NCBI GenBank assembly: GCA_002205965.3
Contig: NADL03000501.1
Location: 2,232,001-2,296,000 of the forward strand
Direction: 5' to 3'
Source: Kappaphycus alvarezii
Taxonomy: Eukaryota > Rhodophyta > Florideophyceae > Gigartinales > Solieriaceae
DNA: 64,000 nt
Positions 19,645 to 29,720 of this stretch are shown piece by piece (position 1 is the stretch's first letter; the number at the start of each line of letters is the position of its first letter). The notes below the pieces were generated by a model that was not told where the DNA came from, searched no databases, and saw nothing but the letters and a program-made list of their open reading frames with translations. Position numbers and translations under genes: made by a program.

Positions 19645-19784
19645 CGCTTACGGTAAGCAAAAATCACTTTTAGCCCCTATCTCTATTACTGCGCAAGTGC
19701 GAAAGCACAGCTTCAGCAGTAGCGCATTCCAGACGATGTCCCCGAAACATGGCCCAAACACAAAGATCTCATATAAATTCTATA

Positions 19785-20098
19785 GGGGGAAAATGTGGGG
19801 TGATTTAATATTTGAAAAATATGGTCGGTTGTGGGCCGGAATATCCTACAGGGTGCCCAGTAATACCTCTAAAATTACCCTAAAAAGCCGGCTCAGGGCC
19901 CCCTTGCAGACAGGCTGCGTTGGACAATACTGCCGCGGCAGCGTGCCTCTGAGTAAGTACCGTACGGACCTTACCATATGTCTCAATCGCTCTAACGGCT
20001 GCGTTCCGCGCGACGTCGGTTAGCACCCTACAGGCATCCGGGTGCCATTCTCCGAGAGTAAATATAGGGTTCCAGTGTGGTCGGTCAGCTGCGCCCTT
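19785..20098 (-). repeat. R1 dispersed repeat, longest copy, with C-terminal coding remnant
   Basis: Read on the minus strand this holds an open stretch of about 70 codons ending at a TAG at 19880-19882, with segments GEWHPDACRVLTDVARN, IETYGKVRTVLTQRHAAAA and SNAACLQGG. Related peptides occur at 29.5 kb (EVWHPDAC, EIETYGKVR), 26.7 kb (RHAAAA, SNAACL) and 45.5 kb (VRAVLTQRHAAA, SNAACL). The 3' non-coding part (19785-19876) recurs almost unchanged, inverted, at 43384-43478. I do not recognise the protein. Conservation of amino acids between diverged copies, and a copy that keeps only the 3' end, suggest the 3' end of a retroelement or other autonomous element. Confidence 0.55.
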
Positions 20099-21330
20099 TC
20101 AGCCACTATGCCACGGATGAGTTAATCGCCTTCCCAGGGATTCTACAGGAAGTTTCTTAAAATTTCCACGACATTGACTTTTGAAGTGGGATTTGCCGAT
20201 ATCTATATGTCAACCCAACAACTTTGACAAAATGATACTTACAGTGCACCCTACAGATAAACAGACATTGGTAATGAAGCCACAATCCTTATACTGTACT
20301 GTGCGGCGAAAATAACAGTGCTGGTGGGGACAAACGTTGCAGTAGAGAGTTTAAGGTTGGCGAAAATCGTGCATATTTCGTGAAATAAAATCACGAAATC
20401 TAGGGTATTAAAGCAATGCGTCAAATGTTTACGGCTGGCGAACTTCGCAACTGCTCTACTCATCCTGCATAATCATGCGAATCACCGACTTCTCGATCAG
20501 CAAGGGCTGAAGTCGGCTTAGCTTTGTGTGCTGTGCACAGGGCTAACGTAGAGCGTCAAAACGTTGTATGGATGCTTAAGCGCACCAGAAACGTGCAGGG
20601 GTTCTTTGTTTAATTTGAATGCTCTGTCAAAGCATCAGTGCTTGATCGACTATCGCTTCAAACGTGCACATATTGTGCTTCTATCAAGCCTCCTGGATTG
20701 GCCTTGAGATACTGCGCGTAACATGTTCAGATGTTTCAGAAGTGAAAAGTTGAGAGCCACGTGTATTATGCTCGATCGACTTGCGTCTACCTCCAGATAG
20801 AGTGAACTAGAAGTTCTTTATGGCACGGGTTCTCCCCAACTAAGCGGAGTTTTCTGGGATATGGTAGATGTTTTCATGGAGACCTTTGGGTATGTTCTAC
20901 AGCTACGGTGTTCGTTTTTAATGTCAAGGGTGGAGCTATATGCGCAGTCGATAGTTTAACGCAGTGCTCCATTGGACAATTGTGTAGCGTTTATAGACTG
21001 TACGAAAATAAAAATGGTCTGGTGCTGAAGTCAAATCGACTCGATCTGTTTGTTGGCTGTTTTGTGCCGGATGCCTAGTAGTTAGGGCTGTAGTAACGGA
21101 GTCAGGTGCAGTCGCGCGGAGGTCTAAAGCAGAAGGGTTACTCGTTGACTGATTGAGAGGGGTTGACATTTCTTTTACTTGCTGGCGTTGGTTAGTTCTG
21201 GTGTGGGTTTATTTTTAATTATTTCTTAAGTACTGTATATTACTGTACTGTACGGATTATACAGTACAGTAGTTGTATTTTATATTGCAGTACTGAAATT
21301 TATTCATTTTTTAGTGTCTAATTGACCGTT
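20099..21330. other. No recognisable gene
   Basis: I find no convincing coding, RNA or repeat feature here apart from palindromic TACTGTAC-type words at 21228-21275. Short open frames (20251-20463 and 20936-21169, both minus) have no recognisable motifs. Confidence 0.4.
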
Positions 21331-21655
21331 GTCCTCATATGAGGACTACATTTAGCACTTTTTTTTCAATACAAAATGTTTTTACCTCAGCGCATTTCTT
21401 GTCCCTCCGCATTAGTTCATGGGTGTAGATGGCCGATCATAACAAACTCGTCTCTCCGCAAAAAGTTTTGTAAACGACTTCATTTGGAAGGAAATATAGT
21501 TTATATTATCGTGGGGGTTCAGAAACGATTGATTATGTACAGTAAAAATTACCGTACTGTAACTTTATATAAAAACCAATTTTACAGTAAAACTTTCGGG
21601 CTTTCAAACAATTTACCTTTCCAAAATTTAACGGAAACTGTCCTCATTTGAGGAC
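21331..21655. repeat. Segment bounded by GTCCTCATATGAGGAC palindromes
   Basis: A perfect 16-base palindrome at 21331-21346 and a one-mismatch version (GTCCTCATTTGAGGAC) at 21640-21655 bracket about 290 bases of A+T-rich DNA. A third partial version (CCTCATATGAAGACA) follows at 21665-21679. The arrangement resembles a small non-autonomous DNA element or paired protein-binding sites. No transposase is inside. Confidence 0.35.
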
Positions 21656-22055
21656 ATAGTGTGCCTCATATGAAGACAGTGCTATGACGGATAGACACAC
21701 TAGGAAGCGGCGGCCGCTGTTAGCCACAGGCGTTTCGGCGCTTGCCCATATATGTGGGCTAGGTGTCGCATGCGCGCGAGTAAAGGGAGAAACACGACCG
21801 ACACCAACGTGGTACTCTTGCGCAGGACTAAAACTCCCGGCGCCATCGGTGCAGTGTTCGACGGTACTAGCAATGTTAGGCAATTCTTCTTTTATCTATT
21901 AAACGTCATTATAGCCTATTGACCCGATCCAGAGAAATCACTCATTCTCCTTGGACAGATAGACGGCGTGGCTTTTGATTTATACTAAGGTACATTCGCC
22001 TCGAATGCAGAACCCGTAAAAGTGGCAAAAGAATACTCTATTGTTAAGCAAAAAA

Positions 22056-22921
22056 ATGTTCGAGCACTTCGTCAAGGAAGAAAATCGTCAAGACGTTATT
22101 CGAAAAGGCTTAGAAGCTGAACTCGACATCGAATACATTGCTGGCTTTCTGAAAGATATGGATCGCCTTTATTGGAAAGCCGCTTTCGTCCACGTGGTAA
22201 GATTTGGACTTTAACGCACCGCCGCCCGCCTTTCGTCGCGAAGATCCACATCATTTCTTAGCTTTCCGCTGACCTTGATATTACTCAAGCATCAAACAGG
22301 CTCTAAGAGACTTTCACTCGATTCGTCTCACTTTGATTGGCCCTTTGATCCGAGTTTACACGTCCCACCAGCCAGGTTGCTAGTTTTTCCATAATCCAGT
22401 TCCAGAAACATCGAGAAAAAAGTGGACAATCTAGCTGAGGATCTCTCCAGACTCACATTTTTTTGAAGAATAAGAAGGTAGAGAACGGTGAGGGACATTC
22501 GCAAGCACAGCAGAGGGGCAATAGAGTTCGTCTGTTCTCTTATTGCAACGAACATTGTCAAAACTTCATGAACTGCGAGAAGAACCCGTACCGTAATACT
22601 TGTTTCACATACTGCAGAAAGACCGGTCATTTGGAAGCCACTTGTTGGTCTGCCGCTAGGGACAGGTCGTTGGAAGCTCACGATAACAACGAGAAGGAGG
22701 AAAATGGAAAAGCAGGTCAGGTTAATTTAGTTTGTGAAAGCGATTCAGACACAGAATACTCTACCAAGATAATGCGTCGTTTGCTCTGGAAGCAATCAGT
22801 ACCCCGTGTCGCAGTGGTGTCCAACCCGGAGTCTCGCCAATTACTGTTCGTACAACTTAAACTTTATGGTACTGAAGTTTGGGCATTGCTAGACTCTGGG
22901 GAAGTACCCAACGTGATTTAG
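22056..22921 (+). pseudogene. Gypsy gag with zinc knuckle, and start of protease
   Basis: The reading starts at an ATG (22056) with MFEHFVKEENRQDVIRKG and breaks at a TAA near 22212. It resumes after a gap with KKVDNLAEDLSRL at about 22415. A retroviral-type zinc knuckle CFTYCRKTGHLEATC (C-X3-C-X4-H-X4-C as read here) lies at about 22599-22643, and the aspartic protease signature LLDSG at about 22888. The frame stops at 22921. The assignment rests on the knuckle and protease motif next to a gypsy RT. Confidence 0.65.
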
Positions 22922-23301
22922 GCCTTCTTTTCTTCACGCTTATATCTATCGCCGAATTTTACGTCAAGGAAGATAACAGTGGCTAATGGAGAAAGTTCAT
23001 CTTGTGTCGGCTCGTTACTGAATTTTGCTACTATTTTTGGAGAACGAGGGGTCAAAATGAACTACTTTGTTGTCGAGAAGTCTCCATTCGAAAATATGAT
23101 TAGACGAGCCTAGACTTTAGAGCACAAAGTGTGCGCCTGTACATCGGGTCCGAAGAATTCGTGCTACTGCTCGAACCTGACGCGAAAAAAACCGACAAGA
23201 GGTTTGTCGAAAGCGAAGGTATCGGTAATCACAGCGAAGATTTCACATCCGATTCGAACGCTGGGTCTGATTTATCGGATTAGCCCGAAGAAGAACTTTT
23301 T

Positions 23302-24291
23302 TTGTTCATCCGCGGAGATGTGGTGGAACAAGGAGATGAGAAGCCTTCTGGCGGAGACAGGACCATAGATGAAAATCAAGATGAGGTTAGTGGCGCTCCG
23401 AGGGCTCGTCTGGCGCACCTTCGAGAAGAAGGCCAACGGCGATCAAACGATTCCCTCCGAAGCAATGGGATAGTCACTTTGAAAATTGACGAGCTCCGTC
23501 CCGCCGCGGTTCCAGTGGAACACAAGTTTGAGCTAAAGGACCCAAATCCAGTTTACCAAAGAGCTCGTCGCTTTGCTCCGCGTCACGATGATACGATCCG
23601 ACAAGAAGTTGATAAAATGCTGAAAGCAAGTATTATTAACCCAGCCTCTTCGTCATTGTCCTTTCCTGTAGTGATCGCCTCCACAGAGGACGAAAACCCC
23701 AGATTCTGTGTGAATTACCGCACCATGAACCGTAAGATGAAGGTCGCTCGTTGGCCTCTTCCCAAGATAAGAGCAATATTCGAAGAACTAAATGGTAGTT
23801 CTGTGTTCACTACCCTCGACTTTTTCGCAGGATACTGGCAGATTCGCAGGAGCGAGGAGTGTAAGGAGATGACTACATTTGTTTGCCGTTACGGTACGTT
23901 CAAGTTTGAGATTATGCCCTTTGGCTTCATGAATGCGCCGTCAAATGTTCAGCACATGATGGACTATGCTTCACGGGACATATTCTTTGCCCGTGTTTAT
24001 CTGGACGATTTTGTTGTATTTTTTAGCTTCATCGAGAAGCATATTGATCACTTAAATATAATTTTCGACGCTACCGGAAAGGCTTGTTTGAAGCTCAAAA
24101 TCCCTCAGTATGACATCGTGAAGCCAGCTGTGAAGTCGTTAGAACAAAAACTTGAAAAAAAGGATTTCACGTCAATGAAGAGAAGATTCAGGCTAGCAAG
24201 GAATCCCCGTTCCGAAGGATACGACTCAGTTGTGCCGTTTCACGTGCTTCTACGTCTGGTAATAAGGATTTCAACTGGACAAAGAAAATGA
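23302..24291 (+). pseudogene. Gypsy reverse transcriptase
   Basis: The RT core is readable in one frame: RFCVNYRTMNRKMKVARWPLP, VFTTLDFFAGYWQI (motif A, catalytic Asp), FEIMPFGFMNAPSNVQHMM (motif B) and VYLDDFVVF (motif C, YLDD). The upstream part (KFELKDPNPVYQRARRFAP) is the usual linker before the RT. Past about 24080 the frame carries no RT homology. The catalytic Asp residues are kept, but the polyprotein is broken on both sides. Confidence 0.82.
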
Positions 24292-24308
24292 TGTAGGCAT
24301 TCGGTACT

Positions 24309-24887
24309 TTGAAAGAGAAGCTCACCAATTCACCGGTTCTCTCATTTACACCCTTTGATTCCCCGTTTATAGTGAAATATGACGCTTCAAGCGTCGTAGT
24401 AAGGGCAGCGCTCTCCCAGAAAAACGAAAACGGGAAGACAAACCCCGTACAGTACGTTAGACGCACAATGGACTTGGCTGAGAAGAACTATTCCGCATGT
24501 GAAAGGGAAGCTCTAGCGGTAATTTTCGACTTGCGGAAGTTTCGGGTATACTTGTTGTCGACTAAGCCAATGAAGTTGGTTACCGATCATCAAGCCCTTC
24601 GCTACAGAATTAAAAAGAAATACATCCATGGAAGGTTGGCGCAGTGGATGGAATTTCTTGCTGAGTACGAGTTCGAAGTCGAGTATAGGCCGGGCGCAAA
24701 TATTGGCGCCCCTGGCTTCCTGTCGCGAGCCGTCCCTCCTGGTTCCACACAATCCTCAGGGGTCGATGAAGGAAACTTGTTTGAAACAGTTGGTTCAGTC
24801 GCTGTCGTGGAGGACGGTTCATTGGAATCCCATCTTATTGAGGTCGCTCATCATCTGCAATATTTTAAGATCGAAGAAGAAAACTAA
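24309..24887 (+). pseudogene. Gypsy RNase H
   Basis: The segment FIVKYDASSVVVRAALSQ holds the first catalytic Asp of the gypsy-type RNase H. NYSACEREALAVIFDLRKFRVYL contains the conserved Glu, and LVTDHQALRY the next Asp, followed by the tether QWMEFLAEYEFEVEYRPGA. The frame is open through this domain and stops at 24887, before the integrase. It is in a different frame from the RT fragment at 23302-24291. Confidence 0.8.
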
Positions 24888-25091
24888 AACAAGAGGCGTG
24901 CAATCAAGCGTATGGCGAAGCGCTTCATTGTTTGGGAAGGGAAACTACTACAACACATGAAAATTGGACTCAATACTGTTCCCTTCCTTGAGGATAGGAC
25001 GTCGATACTCCACAGGTTCCTAGACAATATTGGGCACTGAGGCACTGAGAACACGAAGAAGTTTGTCTCTGACCGCTATTGGTGGCCGTAC

Positions 25092-26030
25092 GTGCATAGT
25101 AACATCCAAAACTACCTAAAAAGTTGTAGAGGATGTCAAAAGACAAAACTGGTTCCACCTTACCGTACAAGCCTGAAAATCCCACTGTCAAATATATTCA
25201 AGACTTATTCCATCGATTTCGCCGGGCCGATTCCGAAGTCAAAGGGCAGGAAGAAGTTTTTTTCTCATTGCAGTAGAGAATTAAACGGGTTGGCCTATCG
25301 CTTTGGCCATCGGCGGTCAGGAATACTTCTTATTTTATGAAGAAGGAAATCTTGTTCCACTTTATTCCCGTGAAGACCACTATATCCGACAACGCGGGAT
25401 GCTTCACCGCTGCTTCCCTCATATCCTTTTTCGGGAAACACTGAATCGCTTGGAGCACTGTTCTGGCCTACGCATCCATGTCCAATTGCAGGGCCGAGAG
25501 TATGGTACGAAACACCAAGACTGCCGTCAAGAAAATGGCTCTAGGCCAGGGAATGGATTGGGAGGAGATTCTGCCGAACGTTTTGTATGGATACCGTCGT
25601 CGTCGTCTCGCCTCCAGAACATCCCCGTTCGAGCTGGTATACGGATTTGTGCCACGCATGGAATCATCAGATGCTCTAGCTCTGATTTTAAACGCCCCGG
25701 CGAGCCATCGCCGACTGAATCTGTGAGCAATCGTGGCACTCCGGGGACGCAGAAGGGATGAACAAAATCGTATATTGAGAAATAAGGCATTCACGGGACT
25801 TATAGGGTTCAATGTAGGCGACTGGGTCCTTGTCTCACATAGGGCGGCCTTGCTGATAACAGTTAAATGGCCAGGTCTCAAGTCCAGGTACTTCAGGCCG
25901 TGCCAGATATGAATTAAGTTGACAAAGTTTAATTTTGATGGACCAGATGGATTCAAGTATCAACAACATGATTTTTTTTCAGGAGGTCAAAAATGGGTCG
26001 GCGCCAAAATGATGGCAGTTCTGTGATGAT
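25092..26030 (+). pseudogene. Gypsy integrase remnant
   Basis: The zinc-binding region is reduced to CRGCQKTK (25125-25150), followed by YSIDFAGPIPKSKGRKKFF with the first catalytic Asp. After frameshifts, DNAGCFTA and then MSNCRAESMVRNTKTAVKKMA (Glu of the DDE triad) appear, followed by EEILPNVLYGYR and SPFELVYGFVPR near 25560-25650. The tail GDWVLVSHRAALL (about 25815-25855) is the usual post-integrase domain. Several frame breaks make it non-functional. Confidence 0.75.
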
Positions 26031-26619
26031 TAAGGTACTTTTATATTTTGAAAAGTGTCATGTCGTTTAGTCAATCGGCCCGCCTTCTCGCCTGACTTAA
26101 ACCCTACATAGAACCTGCGTGGAATCCTGTACCGATCTATTTACAGTAACTAGAAGCGATATGATTGCGTTAATTACTTGGAAGTAGTTTTTGACGATGA
26201 ATAGGTCAAAATTGAAGACAAACAGCTTCATAAATTTGTTACTTAACTTAATTCATAAAAGATGCGTTGAAATTCTCAGGTCTAATGGAGTCAAAATAAA
26301 TTACTAGATGAAGTTCAACTATGATTTGCAGTTCAACTATAAATCATACTACATCTAAGCAAATTACTTTATTTATACTATTAATTATAGTTTCTATATA
26401 TATTAGGCATCTTTACAGTACTATTTTATTATTTGAGGTGGACGAACATCGATTGTCTATTCAGTTTAGAGGTAACTTCGCGTAACTGGATGGAAAACGA
26501 CGGCTTCGCTCGGTTTTCGTTCTAGATGGAATGAACATAGCCAACGAAGACCACAATGCGCATTCAGGGAAATTTTTGGTTTTTTACTTCTGGAAGATAT
26601 ATCTGATCTATACCGTATT

Positions 26620-26914
26620 TTCCAGACAACCGCAATCGACTCAAAAAGGTATGCAGACAAGTAATGGGGAAAGAAACACGCTCCCTAAAAGGCTACCTTC
26701 AGGCCGGCCATCAAGCAGGCCGCATTGGACATGAAGGCTGCTGCAGCGTGCCTTTAATGCGATGGTAGATGCGCGTGTGAGTAGTAGTCTCCGAGGCATG
26801 GCATTTCTTGGCAACGCGAGGTGCAAAGTTTTCACGAAAACATACAGTTTCCGTAAATGGAGAGGTTATTGAAGGCACGAAGCAGGCGTTTCGAGATCTT
26901 GATAGGAAGGTCAC
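26620..26914 (-). repeat. R1 dispersed repeat, decayed copy
   Basis: On the minus strand RHAAAA and SNAACLMAG are readable just before a stop at about 26698, with an in-frame stop immediately upstream. The downstream flank (to 26620) matches the flank of the 29.5 kb copy over about 80 bases (AGACAACCGCAATCG against AGACAACCACAATAG). Confidence 0.45.
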
Positions 26915-26939
26915 AGACCTTTAGGTGGGGAGTGTGGGC

Positions 26940-27730
26940 GACAGCCCGCCGATTATTTAGGTAGCTTTTTTCAGGGAGAGCCGCTTGAACGGGGACGTGA
27001 CAGAGGCGTCATACGCGATACGCTGGTCCGGGAGGCCAGCATCAGGGTCACGTAGGGACTACACAAGGAGTATGTCGGCTGGCCTGCAGTCCGTAGCGGG
27101 GATGAGATTCCCAACTTCCAACAAATATTCGAGGTGGGCGCCGTGAAAGAAGTGACACACGAACACGTTGCGGATGGACTCGTCTTGGTGAATGCGCCCA
27201 AACTCCGAGACGCAGAGGTCAAAAGCATGGTCCCTGTAGACTGCGAGTTACCGCTTGCAGTGGTGCCATTTCAACTATAACGAGTCTTTTTTGAATTGGA
27301 AATAGAAATATCTGCGTAACATGATGCTGCAGTGCCGAGGAAACACCTTCGTCGCAGTGGTGGGATGTGCTTGTAGGAAAGTAGCGGCAGCGCCGTGAAG
27401 AGATGCCAGGCCGCGTGTGCGGTGACGGATAGCTTCTGCGGGGTGACAGCCGGGACCGAGCATCCTCCTCCATAATTAATATGCCCATAAAACCTTTGCG
27501 TTTTCTTCTTGCTGTGACCGATTTACATATACTTGAAGTTTGAGGTGTATATCAGAAAGAGAGGTGGGGTCCAAGCCGCTTGAGTCGATGAGTAAAGGAT
27601 TTCATTGAGTTCGGCGGAGATAGCTAGGAAGCGGTGAGCGTACCCGGTCGAAATGAAAAGATCCATCGAAACGGGAACGCTTCCTAAGTACGTCCTAAGT
27701 ACGTCCACGCCTGCTTCATAATGCATAATT
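26940..27730 (-). pseudogene. Ancient RLE-type non-LTR ORF2 fragment
   Basis: Several frames give clear similarity to the array ORF2: IRHRTRGLASLHGAAATFLQ and AHPTTATKVFPRHCSIMLRR (27275-27463) match the connector before the zinc finger. DHAFDLCVSEFGRIHQ and CRPADILLV (about 27060-27230) match the finger and endonuclease core. The segment up to 27730 shows weak similarity to the preceding connector. It is the same orientation as the array but far more decayed. Confidence 0.75.
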
Positions 27731-29107
27731 TGATTGGTGAGTAGAGGAAATATTTTTACTTATTTGATGGCTCCGGGAGTATCCGCTATGCTACACATGT
27801 GGATGTGATGCAAAGTATGTTAGAGGGGTGACTGGAATCAGACCTGATCAAAACTGGTGTAATTTGTTGAAAAAAGCCAGAGGGGATGGTTAGATACTCA
27901 ATTTGTCGATGTTTCTTTTTTCGAGAATAGTGCCAGGTCCTGTAGTACTTATACTATTCCCATCACTGGCTACCCGAGACTAAAACTAGTCAAGAAGTAG
28001 ACTACGGTGAAAATCATAGTCAGCATGAATAGTCATTGTTGAGGGGACCATAACTCGGAAAATTCAATTAACATCCTCAAATAAACCTAAAAGTTAAATT
28101 GTAAGGTAAAACTACACATGAAACATTTGCACGCAATTGACGTGCTCGTGGTCTCGAGAAACATATATTCAGACGGCTAAAACACCAGAGTAGCCCTTCC
28201 GTCCTCAATGCTTTGTCACGAGTTCTCTACTCAGTGAGAGCATAGCGTTGTAATCATCAACATAATTGAGGTAATTTGATCTACAGCGGACTAAGGAAGG
28301 CTTAAGGACGCACCGTGAAAGTATATTTCAACAGTAGCCATGTTTTCTCGATGGAATCACCGCGTGGCATTTTGATGATATCAAGTCAAGTCTGGGAACA
28401 GAATTAACACGCCACTTTCCGCGGTCTTAAAGTCGCTATTCGTTTTAACTTACTTGCCGAATCACAAAACCGGAAAATTGGATCCTAACATGAGAGTCTA
28501 GATATCGGCAATTAGCTATAAAATCTTCGCGGGCCCGTTTTATTCTCGTTGAGAAGGTTCTCCGCGGGCTGACTTGACTTAATCAGAACTTAGAGGCGGC
28601 CAATGCCCTCTTTGGAGAATTTTTTATTTTGAGACAGCTCATTAGTAGATCAGATATAACTTCCAAGAGTAAACCAGCCAAAAACTTTTCCATTCATTAG
28701 TAGTGTTGCCAAGTTGGAGGGTTGTCGCAGCTGGATGCGTCTAACTCCCAAAATCACTCTGACTTCCTTTCCATTCCCTTTTTTCCAATATCTCCAGATG
28801 CTTCTTTGAGGGTCGCTTTACATAACCGTGCACCGACCACCTCTGAAAAATAATGGAACTGGATAAACCGGCCCTACCCAAGAGCAGTAGAGGCGAAACC
28901 AGGATCCGTCATCGTAGTAGTCTGGTCGCTTCCCCAAAGCGCAAGACTCACCTGGAAGAAGAGGACAAAGTCTAATTTCTTTGAGGAAGCCGCTGACGCC
29001 TTTGAAAACGTTATCCACTTCAAACCAGTTCCTGATCGCTTCAGAGGCGTTGCTCAAAGGCTCCCCGTCAATATCTCATTGCTTCGATCCCACCTGTCCC
29101 GCCCATA
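27731..29107. other. No recognisable gene
   Basis: I see no coding or structural RNA signal here. The minus frame at 28818-29057 has no recognised motif. Confidence 0.4.
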
Positions 29108-29440
29108 TTGGCAAATGCAGATGGGCGCCGCCCGCTCCTTCCAATTACTTCCCAACCCGTCAACTGGCCCTGCAGACATGCTTTGCCTCCGCTGCACAAG
29201 TTTAATGAAGTTGAAGTCCATCGCCAGTTGCTACGCCTCCCTCACTATAGCAGTCCCGCCCCGAATGGTCTCCGCCATCCCATACTCAAAACTTTGGCAC
29301 TTGCCTTTGACGAGGCTGAGCCCTCTATTTCGCCCTTACAGTAGTTCAAAGCCTTCTTTAACAGCATTTTTGACGGCTGCTGCCCCACTGTAACTCGAGC
29401 GTACCTCTCAAGGGGGAGGGAGGTTTTGGGTGTTTTCTCT
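29108..29440 (+). pseudogene. LINE reverse transcriptase N-terminal fragment
   Basis: In one plus frame the segment FNEVEVHRQLLRLPHYSS then PAPNGLRHPILK (29199-29290) matches the start of non-LTR RT domains (the usual F-x-E-E-V ... SPGPDGI-x-x-x-x-LK pattern). After a stop, FKAFFNSIFDGCCPT continues it (about 29345-29390). It is not close to the array ORF2, so it represents another LINE lineage. Only the first 80 or so residues of the RT remain. Confidence 0.55.
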
Positions 29441-29469
29441 GTGGAGATGCAATTGACTCTATCCTTAAG

Positions 29470-29720
29470 TACTCAAGACAACCACAATAGGCTGAAAAGG
29501 GCATTAAGACACAGCAATGGCCGAGGAACTACGGCCCCTAAATGGTCAGCCAACTATCATGTCACATTGTAAATGACAGCGTATGTAGCATGCATTAGGA
29601 TCATGCCACTCCGAACCTTTCCATAGGTCTCAATTTCCCTTACTTTCACGTTCCCTGCCACGTCATTTGGCACCATGCATGCATCCGGGTGCCAAACTTC
29701 AATATTCGAGACTGTCACAG
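29470..29720 (-). repeat. R1 dispersed repeat, copy with coding remnant
   Basis: On the minus strand, EVWHPDACMVPNDVAGN and REIETYGKVRSG are readable, parallel to the 19.8-20.1 kb copy. The plus-strand bases GCATCCGGGTGCC are shared exactly. The downstream flank matches the 26.6 kb copy. Confidence 0.5.

Larger units (their letters stand above)
22056..26030 (+). mobile_element. Degenerate Ty3/gypsy-like LTR retrotransposon
   Basis: Gag, protease, reverse transcriptase, RNase H and integrase homologies follow in that order on the plus strand, the order of Ty3/gypsy elements, with integrase after RNase H. Many stops and frameshifts separate them. I could not identify LTRs by eye; a purine-rich patch near 25980 (CAGGAGGTCAAAAATGGG) could be the polypurine tract. 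It is clearly inactive. Confidence 0.8.

Noticed and set aside
20066..20113. tRNA-derived SINE head: an A-box-like TGGCATAGTGG on the minus strand (revcomp of 20101-20113)
   Set aside because: No B box follows at the right distance, and the adjacent sequence is explained by the R1 coding remnant.
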